Positions 1 to 11,460 of a stretch of DNA of 64,000 nt are shown here, piece after piece; within the stretch, counting starts at the first letter, position 1; each line of letters opens with the position of its first letter. The DNA is from Chamaecyparis obtusa. Lineage: Eukaryota > Streptophyta > Pinopsida > Cupressales > Cupressaceae. Position numbers and translations under genes: made by a program. Where the stretch lies: positions 879,501 through 943,500 of the forward strand of contig BSBK01002091.1 of assembly GCA_027943335.1 (NCBI GenBank), read 5' to 3'. A model generated the notes under the pieces. That model made no database searches. It worked only from the letters and a program-made list of their open reading frames with translations, and had not been told where the DNA came from.

Positions 1-685
1 GACTTTGATATTGTTTTGTAATTATTTTGATTGATATATAAACAATATTTTGTATCCTATCCAAAAGTGAAGAAAAAGTGAGAAGCGAAAAAGAGAAGAA
101 AGGCAGAGATAAGCGAATTACAAAGGGATACAATAGTATAAGAAGCAGTAGAGACATATCTATCAAAGAAGGTGATCAGTACATTAGAGAATCTCAATCA
201 GCAAGAACAGTTGCAAGTAAGAGATCTACTGTTTCATCCTAATAGGTGAATCAGCCCCAAATCCTTTAACCGGGTAGACTTAACAGTCTTTGCAAAAATC
301 TCTTAACCAAGTGCATATTCCTTTGTATGTTTGTAAATCCTCTAACAAGGTGGACCTAGCAATGCTTATTTCTCCTAATAGGGTAGATCATCAGAAGTGA
401 TCATTATAAGCCTTAACCAGCAAACTTTATACTGCAGTATTCAAGTTTAGTGGGTTTCATCCCCACCCCAGTTTTACTTTCTATTTGGAAGGTTTATGGG
501 TCACCAAATCTCTGTGTTCAAAGTGTTATGAATGTTTTATTCTTTCTATTACTCATGCATACAGTTAGCTTATCAATCTAATGTCATTGAGAAAATGGTT
601 GAGATCTAAAATTAGTAAAAGTTTTGAAGTTACTGATTCACCCCTCCCCTCTTTGTAACCTAGCTAGTCTTGAATATTTCCAACA
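1..685 (+). repeat. 5' LTR (right part only)
   Basis: This is the R/U5 side of the LTR; the first ~413 bases of the LTR lie before the window. It aligns without net length change to 6342-7026 and ends in CCAACA just before the primer site. Confidence 0.92.
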
Positions 686-687
686 AT

Positions 688-699
688 TGGTATCAGAGC
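688..699 (+). other. Primer binding site, initiator tRNA-Met
   Basis: TGGTATCAGAGC lies two bases after the LTR end. It is complementary to the 3' end of plant initiator tRNA-Met, the usual minus-strand primer for these elements. Confidence 0.93.
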
Positions 700-749
700 T
701 ACGTGGTTCTCAGAATAAAGTTTGATAGCTTGAGAAAAGATTCAGGACA

Positions 750-2195
750 ATGGAGATATTCAGACTTAACATAGTTATTGATAATGAAAAGCTAGATCTA
801 GAAATGGCCATAACTTAACTCAAGGAAGAAAAAGAGCATCTTTCCCTTTCCCTAAAAATAAGGAAGGAACTTGCAAATTAGATGAATGACCACCAGTATG
901 TTGAAGAAAATATTGAAGACTTTTTCCCTTCAAGCAACTCAGATGAAGCAAACAATGAAGCAAGAGAACTTCTAGAAAAGAATGGATCTCTGCAAGAAGA
1001 AGTAAGAAAATTAAAAAGAGAATAGGAAATTCAGTCAACAAGATTTTGTAAAATCTTGGAACAAAGAAACAAGATGAGAGATGAAATAGATGGAAAGAAC
1101 AATGAAATCTAGAATCAAACTCTTTAGCTAGAAAACCTTATTAATCAAGTCTCCAATGCAAATGAAGAAATCTTGACTCTAAGATCAAAAAATGAAAATA
1201 TAAGAGAGGAACTGAGATCTGAAAAGAAAATCAATTTAAGATTGATAAGTGACCTAGATACTAAAAGGCAAATCAATGAAAGAATGTTGAAATCTCAAGA
1301 AGATATGAATCAGGTGTATGAACAGAACCTTCATAGGCAAAAAGGAAAAGCAGGACTTGGATATAAAGAGGAAGGTGAATCCTCCAAACAAGGTACTCAA
1401 ATGAATCAGAAACCTACTTGTAATCACTATGGAAAAATTGATCATACTTCAAACAAATGTTGGAGCAATGGAAAAGAAAAATTCAATGGAAAATGCTACA
1501 ATTGCAATTAGCATGGTCATAAAGAAAATGAATGCAAGGAGAAACGAATATTTGAAGGAAAATGTCACAAATGTAACAAACAAGGTCACAAGGCATCATA
1601 ATGCAGAACTAAAACACCCAATCCAGTAGAACAAATTATGAAAGCAATATTTGGTTGGGATTACAACACTTGGTGTAGATGTCATTATTGTGGAGAATAT
1701 GGACACATTGGCATGAATTGTGTAAGGCATCACTTGAGAAAAAGGGATACTACCATAAGATGTTACAAATGCACTAAGCTTGGTCACATAGCTAAAAATT
1801 GCATGAATCTAGGCAAAGTCGAAGATGAAAAGAAAGAAAAAGCAGATAGCATCAGGAAGTAGATAAGACAACAATGGATCCCTAAACCTATCGAGCAAAC
1901 CAGTCCAAGTAATGAAGTCACTCATGAAGAGAGTGGCTCTATCAATTCTAACTAAGTCTCCAAGAAAGAACTAGAACTGTATCCTCATAGACATATTCCA
2001 AACAGTTCCTAAATTGAAAGGAAGAAAGATCCAAATCAGTATGCAAGATATAGGAGAAACATAGGAAGGTCAGTATCAGTTTCAACTAAGCAAGGTTGGG
2101 AGAAACATAATTTCATTCGATTACCGAGTAAGGTCAGAGCAGTATGTTCCTCAAGTTACGGAATCTTCACCGAGCAATTAATGCTTAGTGGATGA
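750..2195 (+). pseudogene. Gag-like protein with five CCHC zinc knuckles
   Basis: A single frame runs from the ATG at 750 to a TGA at 2193-2195 (about 480 codons) with no frameshift. The first ~210 residues are rich in Lys, Glu and Asn and look coiled-coil. Five CX2CX4HX4C-type knuckles follow between about 1410 and 1805. The first has Tyr in place of its second Cys; the others include CHYCGEYGHIGMNC and CYKCTKLGHIAKNC. Ten in-frame stops interrupt it: six TAG (879, 1023, 1110, 1125, 1509, 1860) and four TAA (816, 1599, 1953, 2010). All can be read as former Gln codons and none is TGA. The likely role is RNA packaging in a virus-like particle. No UBN2 or standard Gag core is recognisable, so the N-terminal function is unknown. 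Confidence 0.8.
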
Positions 2196-2376
2196 CAGTC
2201 TATCAAATTCTATACCCTAATTCCTATGGAGCATTAATGACAAAGTTTTTAACAAAAATCATGAAATCAAATTCATTCTTCACCATGAATATCAACATAT
2301 TCAGCAGAAAAATTTCTAAGTGCAATCAAGTGATTCAAAACAAAATTTTGCAGCAGAAATTTTTTGAAGAGCTACC

Positions 2377-5300
2377 ATGGCATCATCCTACACCAAAGTA
2401 AAGAAAGGTTCAAAAATGTTAGTTCATGGAGAATGGAAAGCACTAGATTTCAAACTCGTGCCCGCGATTGTAGAAACCCTAGATCTGAGTGGAGCTCAGT
2501 CTCAAATTCCTCCAAAGGTACTTCTTGTAAACAATATTCGCAGTCATTTTACAGGTAAAATTCAAGAACTTGGAACCCTAGAGATAGATGTTGTTCATGA
2601 TGAATAGTGTGTTGATGGTGTTCTCAAATCGGAACATAAACATTTGGAAGATAAGGGTTTAACACATATCACTCACTTGCCTTAGAATTTCTAGATAAAA
2701 TGGATAAGATATATTCTAAGCCGAGTGCATGAAGGTAAAATTTGGCTTGAGCAACTAGTGGAAATATCAAAGAAGATGATTCACCAAATCACTGGTCTTC
2801 CCATGCTTGCCAAGGCAAAATTTACAAAAACCCTAGGTCGGGTAGAGCTGGAAAAGAAAACCCTAGTCGAATGGGACGGTAGAGGTATGAGAATAAACAA
2901 CATTAGCAATGTAGAACTAAAATTTGGCACATATGTAATAGCTCACAAGATATACAGTTCAAGTCGGCAGAATAGTGTTCCATGTGAAGCAGTTGACCTA
3001 GCCTATAAAATTGTGAAGAACAATCTGTCATTTGACCTAGCAGATCTATTGTTGAAATAGTTCAACAAGAATATGGAGAGCATCCAAACCTCAAAGAACA
3101 ATCCATGTAAGTTTGGCTCACTATTGGTTTGTTTATTTTTCTATGCTCAAAAAATTTTCGCATCTAAAGGCATGGTAAAATGGAGAAAGGATGACCCTAT
3201 TCTTTATCAGATAAATGAGTATATTGTAGAAATGGGTGAGAATTTTACAAGCATAATGGATAATTATTTTGAATCTTTTAAGGAGAAGATGAATAACAGA
3301 TTCTAGATTCCACTAAAGTTGGTGGAAGATTATAAAGATGATGTTTGTTTTATGGTTGATTGTGATAGAGTATATATTCAAGCAGTAAGGCCCAGGATTG
3401 TATGGGTAAAACCTCTTCCTTATGAGATAAACATTGATGAGACAAAGGATATAATTGAAGCCCTTGTAAATCAACCCATTGATCCAAAGGCTCCATACTT
3501 TGGAACATATGATGAAGCTAAGGTAAGAATTGAGCTAAGCATAAAGCTTCCACAGGCGGTTAACAAAGGCAAAAAAGAGAATGGCCAAGATGCAATCTAG
3601 CACACCTCTAATGTTAACCGAGGATAAAGGAGAGGATATTGTAGGAGAAGAAGAAAATGATGAGAGTAAAGAAGAACAAGTACCTATAAAGAAAAAAGGA
3701 AAGGTAACTATCACCAAGGAACCCGAGCAACCCACTACAGTATTCACAAGGAAAAGATCAAGGGACAAGGCAGGAAAAGTCAAGGATGACATAGTACTCA
3801 AAAGGCCTCCTCCCTCTCTTGAAGAAAAGATTAAGGATTTGAGAGAAGGATCTAGAATTGCAAATTTCAAATCTCTCAAATATGAAACAAGGTCAGAAGC
3901 AGAGCAGCAGGAAATTGAAGATGTTGTTATTGAGAAAATGGGAAGATGGAAATACTCACCTGAAGAATTAGCTTCTCAAATCCAAGGAGCTTTATTAAAC
4001 CCAATCAAGATGAGATGGTCCAATGCAAGGCAAACTATCAAGGACATCTATGCTCAAACCTTAAGGCAATTGATGCCAAGTTTGAAAAAAGCTGAAATAA
4101 ATAAGGCATTTATAGATAATGAGTCCAAGATGACACTAAAATTCAACAGTTGCTTAATTTTGATCAAGGATATAGAGTCAGTTGTGAAGAGTGCAAAATC
4201 TACTTGGAAAAACTTTTATCATCTTCACAAACTGAGTACTGAAACTGTGATAATTAAAGATATTGAAGATGACAGTGATGAAGAAGATGAAGAAATAGTT
4301 CAGATTGATAATGTTGAGACAGAAGAAGCAGGAAAAGAAGCTACCGAGGAAGCTGAGAAGAATGTTGAGGAAGATGATCCAATTTGGATAGCTGTAGAGG
4401 TGATTGCCTCACTTCCCCACTCTCCAGTAAAAATTGTTACATCTAGCCTAGAGAAAACTTCAAGTGTGATTGTGACAACTCCCTCAGATACATCAAATGT
4501 CCAATCATCACTAGCACAACTCAATGTATCAATGACAGAAGTGGCTACCACTTCATCTACTGAGCTTCAGCCTCCTTCCACCGAGTTGCAATCTTTTGTA
4601 CCTTCTTTAATTTTGAGTTTTTCAGCAATAAGTACTTCAGATTCTACAGTTGTAAATACTTCAATTTTTGGTTTATCAAATATTCTAGTTACCATCCCAT
4701 CACTTGGAAGTTTATCAATTTTCACTACAAGTCCTACTATGTCTACCATAATTTCTACTACAAAAGCATTAAGTATAAAGACTCAACTGAGTACAAATTT
4801 TTTGAGCAAGAGTGTAGTAGAAGGTATAGATCTAGATGAGGAGATAGAAATTCCCCAATTAGATTTTGCAAACCTCACTGCAGATCAAATGCAAATAGTT
4901 GGTGAACTTCTCTAGAAGAAAGAAAAGTAGAAGAAACTAAAAGAAGAAAGAGATAAGGAATATAAAATCATTGAGGATGCCAAGAACATTTTGACAAAAG
5001 CTATAGGTGTTGAAGTTGATTCCTCTCAACACATTTTGTTGTAGTTGGTAGAAGTAGTTAACAAGGTCAATGATGATTCCTCAGGAATAGACAAGTTGCT
5101 TGAGAAGGCTGAGAAGAAGTTTGATAATGAAGTTCTTGAGCACATTGCTCAACAAATAGCTATCAATCAGGAAGGGTTATCTTTAGTCTTGACTAGCATT
5201 GAGTCCTCCCATTCCAAGGTAACATCTCTTTTTGTCAAAATCTGTAATGTTGCCAAGTTCTCAAAGGAGATCAAAGACAAAATAAATAAGATTGATGAGG

Positions 5301-5671
5301 ATCTGAAGATCAGTGCACAAAAGTTGCAACTTGAACCTAGTTCAAGCTCTACACATCATATGATAGTCAAATTCCTATCTAATAAGCAGTCAAAATTATT
5401 GAGAGAAGATGCAAGGATCAGATCAACATTAATAGATATTCAGAACATGATCCTTCCCATCATGGATACAATGCAAAAAAATATTGCATACTCAAAAACA
5501 TTGATCCATGACAATCAGTTTTCAATTGCAGATCACATGATTAAACTCTCTGTAGAAGTCCAAATTGCACTCCATACATGCAAGATTTTGCAAGAGAATT
5601 GGGATAGAACTCTAGCATTAAAAAGTAAGGTACACTCTAATTTTCTCTCACATTTTGGCATCTCCGTGTAA
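2377..5671 (+). pseudogene. Novel ~1100-residue retroelement ORF (globular, acidic/Ser-rich, coiled-coil)
   Basis: The start ATG at 2377 sits in a perfect ACCATGG context and begins MASSYTKVKK. The frame continues to a TAA at 5669-5671 with one frameshift near 3570-3600. Eight internal stops are all TAG (2605, 2683, 2692, 3058, 3304, 4913, 4928, 5042), each explainable as CAG to TAG. The N-terminal ~400 residues look globular and include ITGLPML near 2790 and a hydrophobic stretch near 3115-3150. The middle is acidic (about 4255-4380) then Ser/Thr-rich (4430-4790). The C-terminus from about 4915 is Lys/Glu-rich and likely coiled-coil. I see no catalytic motif and recognise no family. It lies between gag and the 3' LTR where pol would normally be. 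A structural or host-interaction role is speculation. Confidence 0.75.
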
Positions 5672-5917
5672 AATATTTGTATATACACCTTTGGCATTAT
5701 TGTCAAAAAGGGGGAGAATGTATATAAGATATATGAGATATGAAAGGGGGAGAAAGTATAAATAGGAAATATGAGTATGAGGAGATACAAGATATTTGTA
5801 TATATATTGTATGGGGAGACATCAAATGTATATACAACAGTATGAAAAAAAAAAAAGAGACAGATTCAGCATGATTTTTTTGTTTTTGGGCAATAAGTGT
5901 TTTTGTCACTAATGCCA

Positions 5918-5928
5918 AAGGGGGAGAT
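5918..5928 (+). other. Polypurine tract
   Basis: AAAGGGGGAGA followed by TT lies directly before the TG that opens the 3' LTR. It is the expected plus-strand primer site. Confidence 0.85.
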
Positions 5929-7026
5929 TGTTGGCATTAAGTATGATTGTCATTAGTGACAACACTTATTCAAACTCTATGTGTTTACCAAGTAGAATAG
6001 TGTTTACCAAGAAGAACAGTGTTTACCAAGCAGAACAGTGCTTACTGAGTTATCTTCACCGAGTGATGAGATGAGCAGTGTTTACCAGGTGCCAACATAG
6101 TAAATAGAGAATTCAGTCTCTACCAAGTGACACTATATCTACGGAGTCTCTACTATATACAGAGTTCAAAACTACAACCGAGTGGTTAGTATGGACCGGG
6201 CCTCCACTTCTACCGAGTGCATGATGATGCCGAGTAATGCAGTGGATCTCGAGTATCAAAAAGTCACAGAGTTAGTTTGCAGTAACCGAGTCACTATATT
6301 TGGGCCGACTCAGTAATACTTGTGTTTGCTTGTTTAGAGCCGACTTTGATATTGTTTTGTAATTATTTTGATTGATATATAAACATTGTTTTGTATCCTA
6401 TCCAAAAGTGAAGAAAAAGTGAGAAGCGAAAAAGAGAAGAAAGGCAAAGATAAGTGAATTACAAAGGGATACAATAGTATAAGAAGCAGTAGAGACATAT
6501 CTATCATAGAAGGTGATCAGTACATCAGAGAATCTCAATCAGCAAGAATAGTTGCAAGTAAGAGATCTACTATTTCATCCTAACAGGTGAATCAGCCCCA
6601 AATCCTTTAACCGGGTAGACTTAACAGTCTTTGCAAAAATCTCTTAACCAAGTGCATACTTCTTTGTATGTTTGTAAATCCTCTAACAAGGTGGACCTAG
6701 CAGTCCTTATTGCTCCTAACAAGGTAGATCATCAGAAGTGATCATTGTAAGCCTTAACTGGCAAACTTTATATTGTAGTATTGAAGTTTAGTGGGTTTCA
6801 TCCCCACCCCAATTTTACTTTCTATTTGGAAGGTTTCTGGGTCACCAAATCTCTGTATTCAAATTGTTATGAATTTTTTATTCTTTCTGTTACTCATGCA
6901 TATAGTTAGCTTATCAATCTAATGTCAGTGAGAAAATGGCTGAGATCTAAAATTAGTAAAAATTTTGAAGTTACTGATTCACCCCTTCCCTCTCAATAAC
7001 CTAGCTAGTCTTGAATATTTCCAACA
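5929..7026 (+). repeat. 3' LTR (1098 bp)
   Basis: It opens with TGTTGG and closes with CCAACA, a perfect 6-bp terminal inverted repeat. Its last 685 bases match the truncated 5' LTR. The U3 part (about 6040-6340) carries several CCGAGT-type motifs. Confidence 0.93.
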
Positions 7027-7367
7027 AAAGGTTATTCCTTCTTTCTCTTTGTCTATGGAACTGCTTTCCCTAGCTGAGTGGCATTTGTTTATCTTGCAAC
7101 ATTATTTCATTATATTGACTGAGGTTTTGGCTATGGATATCCTTTTATGTGAGAGGTTGTTGTCGTAGTTCATCACCTCTTCTTTATTCTACAAATTATG
7201 TTCTTTATAAATTCTTTCCTTGGCTCTAGGGTTAGAGTTTGATTCCTTTCTTCAAAGGTTCCTCTTCCTCTTGATTGTAGGGGGCTAGATGATTGAATCT
7301 TTGTTTCCCTTTGAAACATGATATTTTATCTAAATCACTCCTCTATGGTGGGGGTCTTGTTGATTAT
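7027..7367. other. Unassigned spacer, left part
   Basis: No convincing ORF, repeat or RNA gene. It ends in ATTAT, the left target-site duplication of the copia element, so it was originally continuous with the sequence at 14650 onward. Confidence 0.7.
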
Positions 7368-8570
7368 TGTTAGGAATGAATGCTAAATGTTTGGCAGCCA
7401 TTCTATAGCAGTTGTTGTTGCATTCATGACTATGATTGTCATTGATTTCAACACAGTGATTTACAGAAGACTTGCAAAGAAGTAGACAAAGTTTGGATTA
7501 GCGCACATGGGTTATTGCAGTTGGAGCTATGCGATGTTGAGGTTATCCTCTTTTATATGTCATATGTCTATGGTTAAGAGTGAAAATATTAATTCATTTA
7601 TTCATGGAAGTTATGATCATTTTGGTGGAAGCAATATTCAGGTAATGTTCCTGAGTAGTGGTTTGTGGAAATTAGATGATATCTCCTAATCGGGATGGAA
7701 TTTGGTTTTGCGTAGTTAAAGGGAAGTTGAAGACACATTGATAGTCATGTGGATGATAGTGTAGACTTCAAGGTTGCACGAGTGAAGTTTTATTGTATTT
7801 GGAAGCTGACAGTTTTGTGTAATTTTGGTGTAGCGTGTGGAAACTTTTATTTTGTAATTGTATGGTGACTCATTTGTAATTATTTGAGTGTGGTATAAAG
7901 GAAGGAATGTATTTCCTTTTTGGAAGGTAGTTGTATGAAGTAGCATGTATTTTTCATGTGGAAGTAGTGATTTTGTGTGATGTTGTATGCATGAAGTGAA
8001 GAAAAGAGCTAAGTATGAAAGCGAATTTGTGAAGGAAGACATGTGAAGTACAGAGATCTAAAATTGAGATATGATGTAATAGTGAGTGTGGTTTGGCATA
8101 GTCAGAGAAGAAGTGAGATATTATTCTATTGAGTAATGAAAAGATTATTTGGACAGTGTGTTCAGTGATCTTACCATGAAGTTGTTTGGGCAGTGGGTCC
8201 TTCTATCTTCCATAACTCTTAACAGGGTTAGAATCTTTTAACGGGGATTCAAAATCTCCTAACAGGAATTTATATGTATTGAATGTATTTCATAAGACTC
8301 CTAACAGAGTCCATCCTCTCACAAGGAATATTCATATTAGTGCATCTTTTGTGGGCATCATTCCCACCGGGGTTTACTCTTTGATCAAGAGGTTCCCTTG
8401 TCAACATATCTTGTGTCATTGTGTTATTGTGTATGAATATCTTTCTATAGTTGGTAATTATATTTCTTATATGGTTTAATGCTGTTGAAGATGATAAAAG
8501 ATATAATTATTTGATAACTGATTCACCCCCCCCCCCTCTTAGTTATCTTGGTGGACTTTACTTTCTAACA
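7368..8570 (+). repeat. Copia 5' LTR
   Basis: 1203 bp, TGTTAG to CTAACA. It repeats at 13446-14644. A run of C residues near 8525 precedes the end of U5. Confidence 0.96.
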
Positions 8571-8572
8571 AT

Positions 8573-8584
8573 TGGTATCAAGGC
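8573..8584 (+). other. Copia primer binding site
   Basis: TGGTATCAAGGC lies two bases after the 5' LTR. It matches the initiator-Met primer site TGGTATCAGAGC with two differences at its distal end. Confidence 0.85.
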
Positions 8585-8626
8585 AGCAGGTCCTTGAAAA
8601 AGAAGTTTAACAGCTTAAGGAGATCC

Positions 8627-9816
8627 ATGGTAAATTTTGGGAAAGAAAGCCCTAAGTTTGATTGAGTAAATTTTGACAGCTGGAAGGAAAAGATGAAGAC
8701 ACACCTACTATGTTTACGACCAGGTTATTGGTTGATTACAAAGAATAATAAGACTATCATTGAAGAGGACAATCTTGAAACATGTATTGTGCAAGAAAGA
8801 GATCTATTCATTTGTAACATACATTCAAGAGAAGCACTTTTGATAGCACTTCTAGAGAATGAGTACAGTTAGGTAAAATATTTGAAAAAATCTCATGAAA
8901 TTTTGAATGCTTTACACTCTACTTTTGAAGGTGATGAAGATGCAAAAAGAGTTAGATTACATAATTGGATATATGCATTTGAAGATATAAGAATGAGGGA
9001 AGATCAATCTATTAGAAATTATATTGGTAGAATGTCAGAAATCATTACAGGTATAAAATCTTGTGGAGGAACAAAAATAGAGAATGACGTGATATGGAAA
9101 ATTTTGAGGACATTGACTCCTGTATTTAAGTAGTCAACACAAATGATTGAACAATTGATACCTTGTACAACAAACTTTACAAGAGAAACTCTTCTTGGAA
9201 GATTGGAAGCAGCAGAAATGAACCTGAAATTATCAGGAGACTTACCTAGAATGGAGCCAACATTCAGTGCTCTTAGTGTTTGCCCTACTTTGTCAAGAAG
9301 CATCAGTGTGAGCAGAGATTATGCTGGCAAAAATAGATCTAGAAATAAAGAAGACAAGAATATTGAAGAAGGTATTGCCTTCCTTGTGGGAAGAGAACCA
9401 GATGGTAAGAAAATATTTAAATGTTGGACTTTTCAAGAATATGGTCATTTTGCATCTAAATGTCCTAAGAGAGTTAAAAATTACAAAAGCAATTTCAAAC
9501 CTAGAAGATCTAAGGAATGTTATTATGCTAATGATGAAGATATTGAAGCTAGTATAGAAAGAACTTTAAGTGAAAGTGATACTGAAAATAATGATGACAT
9601 AAGATTTGTAGCAATTAAAGAAGAGAATCCTAAAACTGATGTTAAGGAAGAAAAAGCCTTAGCTTCTCAAGTTGAAAAGAAATTTGATTGGATTATAGAT
9701 AGTGGTTGTTCACATCATATGAATGGAGACATGAAAAAATTCATAAAGTTGAATGAATATGATGGAGGAGTTGTTATGGTTGGAAACAATGCACCTTGTT
9801 TGATTAAAGGTAGATG
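8627..9816 (+). pseudogene. Copia gag and protease (5' part of polyprotein)
   Basis: The polyprotein frame starts at the ATG at 8627 and stays in one frame to about 10600. The UBN2-like Gag core covers about 8660-9130 and includes FDSWKEKM. A zinc knuckle near 9420 reads CWTFQEYGHFASKC, with Phe where the second Cys should be. The retropepsin motif WIIDSGCSHHM near 9685 keeps its catalytic Asp. Stops at the former Gln codons near 8872 and 9131 are TAG; TGA near 8663 fits a former CGA. The product would form the particle shell and mature the polyprotein. Confidence 0.88.
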
Positions 9817-11460
9817 ATCTATTACTCTTGATGGAAAGACTAATATTGATGATGTTTATTTTCTAGATGGATTGAAACATAATCTTTTGAGTGTTGGATA
9901 GTTAGTTGATAAGGGATATCAAGTTTGGTTTACTAAGAAAACTTGTGTGATAAAGGATAAAGATGGAAATCTGATCAGAACTGGATCTAGAACCAGAGGT
10001 AATGTATTTCAGTTGAATCCTACTAAGATGACATGTTTGATTACTAAGATTGATGACATTTGGTTATGGCATAGAAGGTTTTGTCATATAAACTTTGATA
10101 ATATTGTGAAAGTAAGTACTACACTTGCAGTAAGAGATATACCTAAAATTATGAAGCCTACTAACATGATTTGCAAAGAATGTGTAATGGCTAAACATAA
10201 GAGAAGTTCTTTTCCTAGTAAGAAGTTTACATCTATAGAGAAGCTAGAGATTGTTCATACAAATTTGAATGGTCCTACCAAGACTTGAGGATTCTATGGA
10301 GAAAGTTATTTTATGATTCTTGTTGATGATTTTACAAGAATGATGTGGATTGCATTTCTTAAAGAAAAATATGAAGCATTTGATAAGTTTAAGATTGTTA
10401 AGAATAAAGTTGAGAATGAATCTGGAATGAAGATTAAATATTTGAGATCTCATAGAGGTGGGGAATTTACTTCTAGAGAGTTTAACACCTTTTGTGAAGA
10501 AAATGGCATTAAAAGATAGTATTCAGCCCCTAGAACACCTAAACAAAATGGCATTGCAGAAAGAAGGAACATATCAATGACTGAAGCATCAAGAGCTATG
10601 TTGTTTGAAAATAATTGGCAAAGATATTCTGGAGAGAAGCAGTAAACACAGTAGTAAAGAATAAAGTTGAGAATGAATCTGGAATGAAGATTAAATATTT
10701 GAGATCTGATAGAGGTGAAGATATTGTTAAGAATAAAGTTGAGAATGAATCTGGAATGAAGATTAAATATTTGAGATCTGATAGAGGTGGAGAATTTACT
10801 TCTAGAGAGTTTAACACCTTTTGTGAAGAAAATGACATTAAAAGATAGTATTCAACCCCTAGAACACCTAAACACAATGGCATTGCAGAAAGAAGGAACA
10901 TATCAGTGACTGAAGCATCAAGAGCTATGTTGTTTGAAAATGATTTGGCGAAGATATTCTGGAGAGAAGCAGTGAACACAGTAGTGTATACAATGAACAG
11001 AGTACAAATCAGTGTAGACACAAACAAGACACCTTATGAATTATGGTTTGGACATGCACCCTTAGTTAAGTATTTTATAATTTTTGGAAGCAAATGTTAT
11101 ATAAAGAGAGATGATGATATTGGAAAGTTTGATCCTAGAAAGGATGAAGATATATTTCTTGGATATTTTTTGAAAAGAAAAGCATATAGATGTTTCAATA
11201 AAAGAACTAAGACTATTGTTGAAAGTGCAAATGTTAAAGTTGATGAAAAGTTCAAAATTCAGGAAAGAATACTTGATTATGAATTTGATGAAGAAGCTCA
11301 TCCTAAACCTAACACCGGATCTACTGAATTGTTTTATGAAACTGATAGTGATTTGTTGAATGAAAGTCATAGTGAATTTATTAAAGAACCTACATCTGAA
11401 GAGAGATCTGAGACAGTGACACCTAGCAAGAGTTTGTTAAGGAATCATCCTTTTGAATAG
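9817..11460 (+). pseudogene. Copia integrase, internally duplicated
   Basis: The GAG-pre-integrase HHCC zinc region spans about 10064-10200 (LWHRRFCHINF, then CKECVMAKHKR). The DDE core follows. The first catalytic Asp, usually in an HTDL-type motif, reads HTNL here. The second is His in the first copy (SHRGGEF near 10450) but Asp in the last copy (SDRGGEF near 10775). NGIAERRN carries the third acidic residue. A duplication at 10397-10984 repeats the middle of the core and shifts the downstream pol frame relative to gag. Together these make integration activity impossible. The domain inserted the cDNA into host DNA in the ancestor. Confidence 0.88.
10397..10984 (+). repeat. Internal tandem duplication inside copia integrase
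   Basis: A unit starting at GTTAAGAATAAAGTTGAG occurs at 10397 (about 258 bp), again as a short ~70-bp copy at 10657, and again at 10726 (about 259 bp). Copies 1 and 3 encode the same integrase segment with point differences. The short middle copy suggests two slippage or recombination steps. Confidence 0.88.

Larger units (their letters stand above)
1..7026 (+). mobile_element. Non-autonomous LTR retrotransposon without polymerase, 5' truncated by window
   Basis: The first 685 bases repeat collinearly at 6342-7026, which identifies the end of a 5' LTR and its 3' partner. Between them are an initiator-Met primer site, a gag-like frame with five CCHC knuckles, a long novel frame and a polypurine tract next to the 3' LTR. 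I found no protease, integrase or reverse transcriptase motif in any frame of the interior, so it must have depended on another element for copying. The five bases after the 3' LTR are AAAGG; the matching left duplication lies outside the window. The general plan resembles large retrotransposon derivatives that keep only gag, but the second gene is extra. Confidence 0.9.

Noticed and set aside
750..5671. Genetic code in which TAG/TAA mean glutamine
   Set aside because: The stops fit Gln in this element, but elsewhere in the window TAG also replaces Trp in CTGG contexts, TGA lesions occur and frameshifts are present. Deamination explains all of these; a ciliate-like code does not, and all else is plant.
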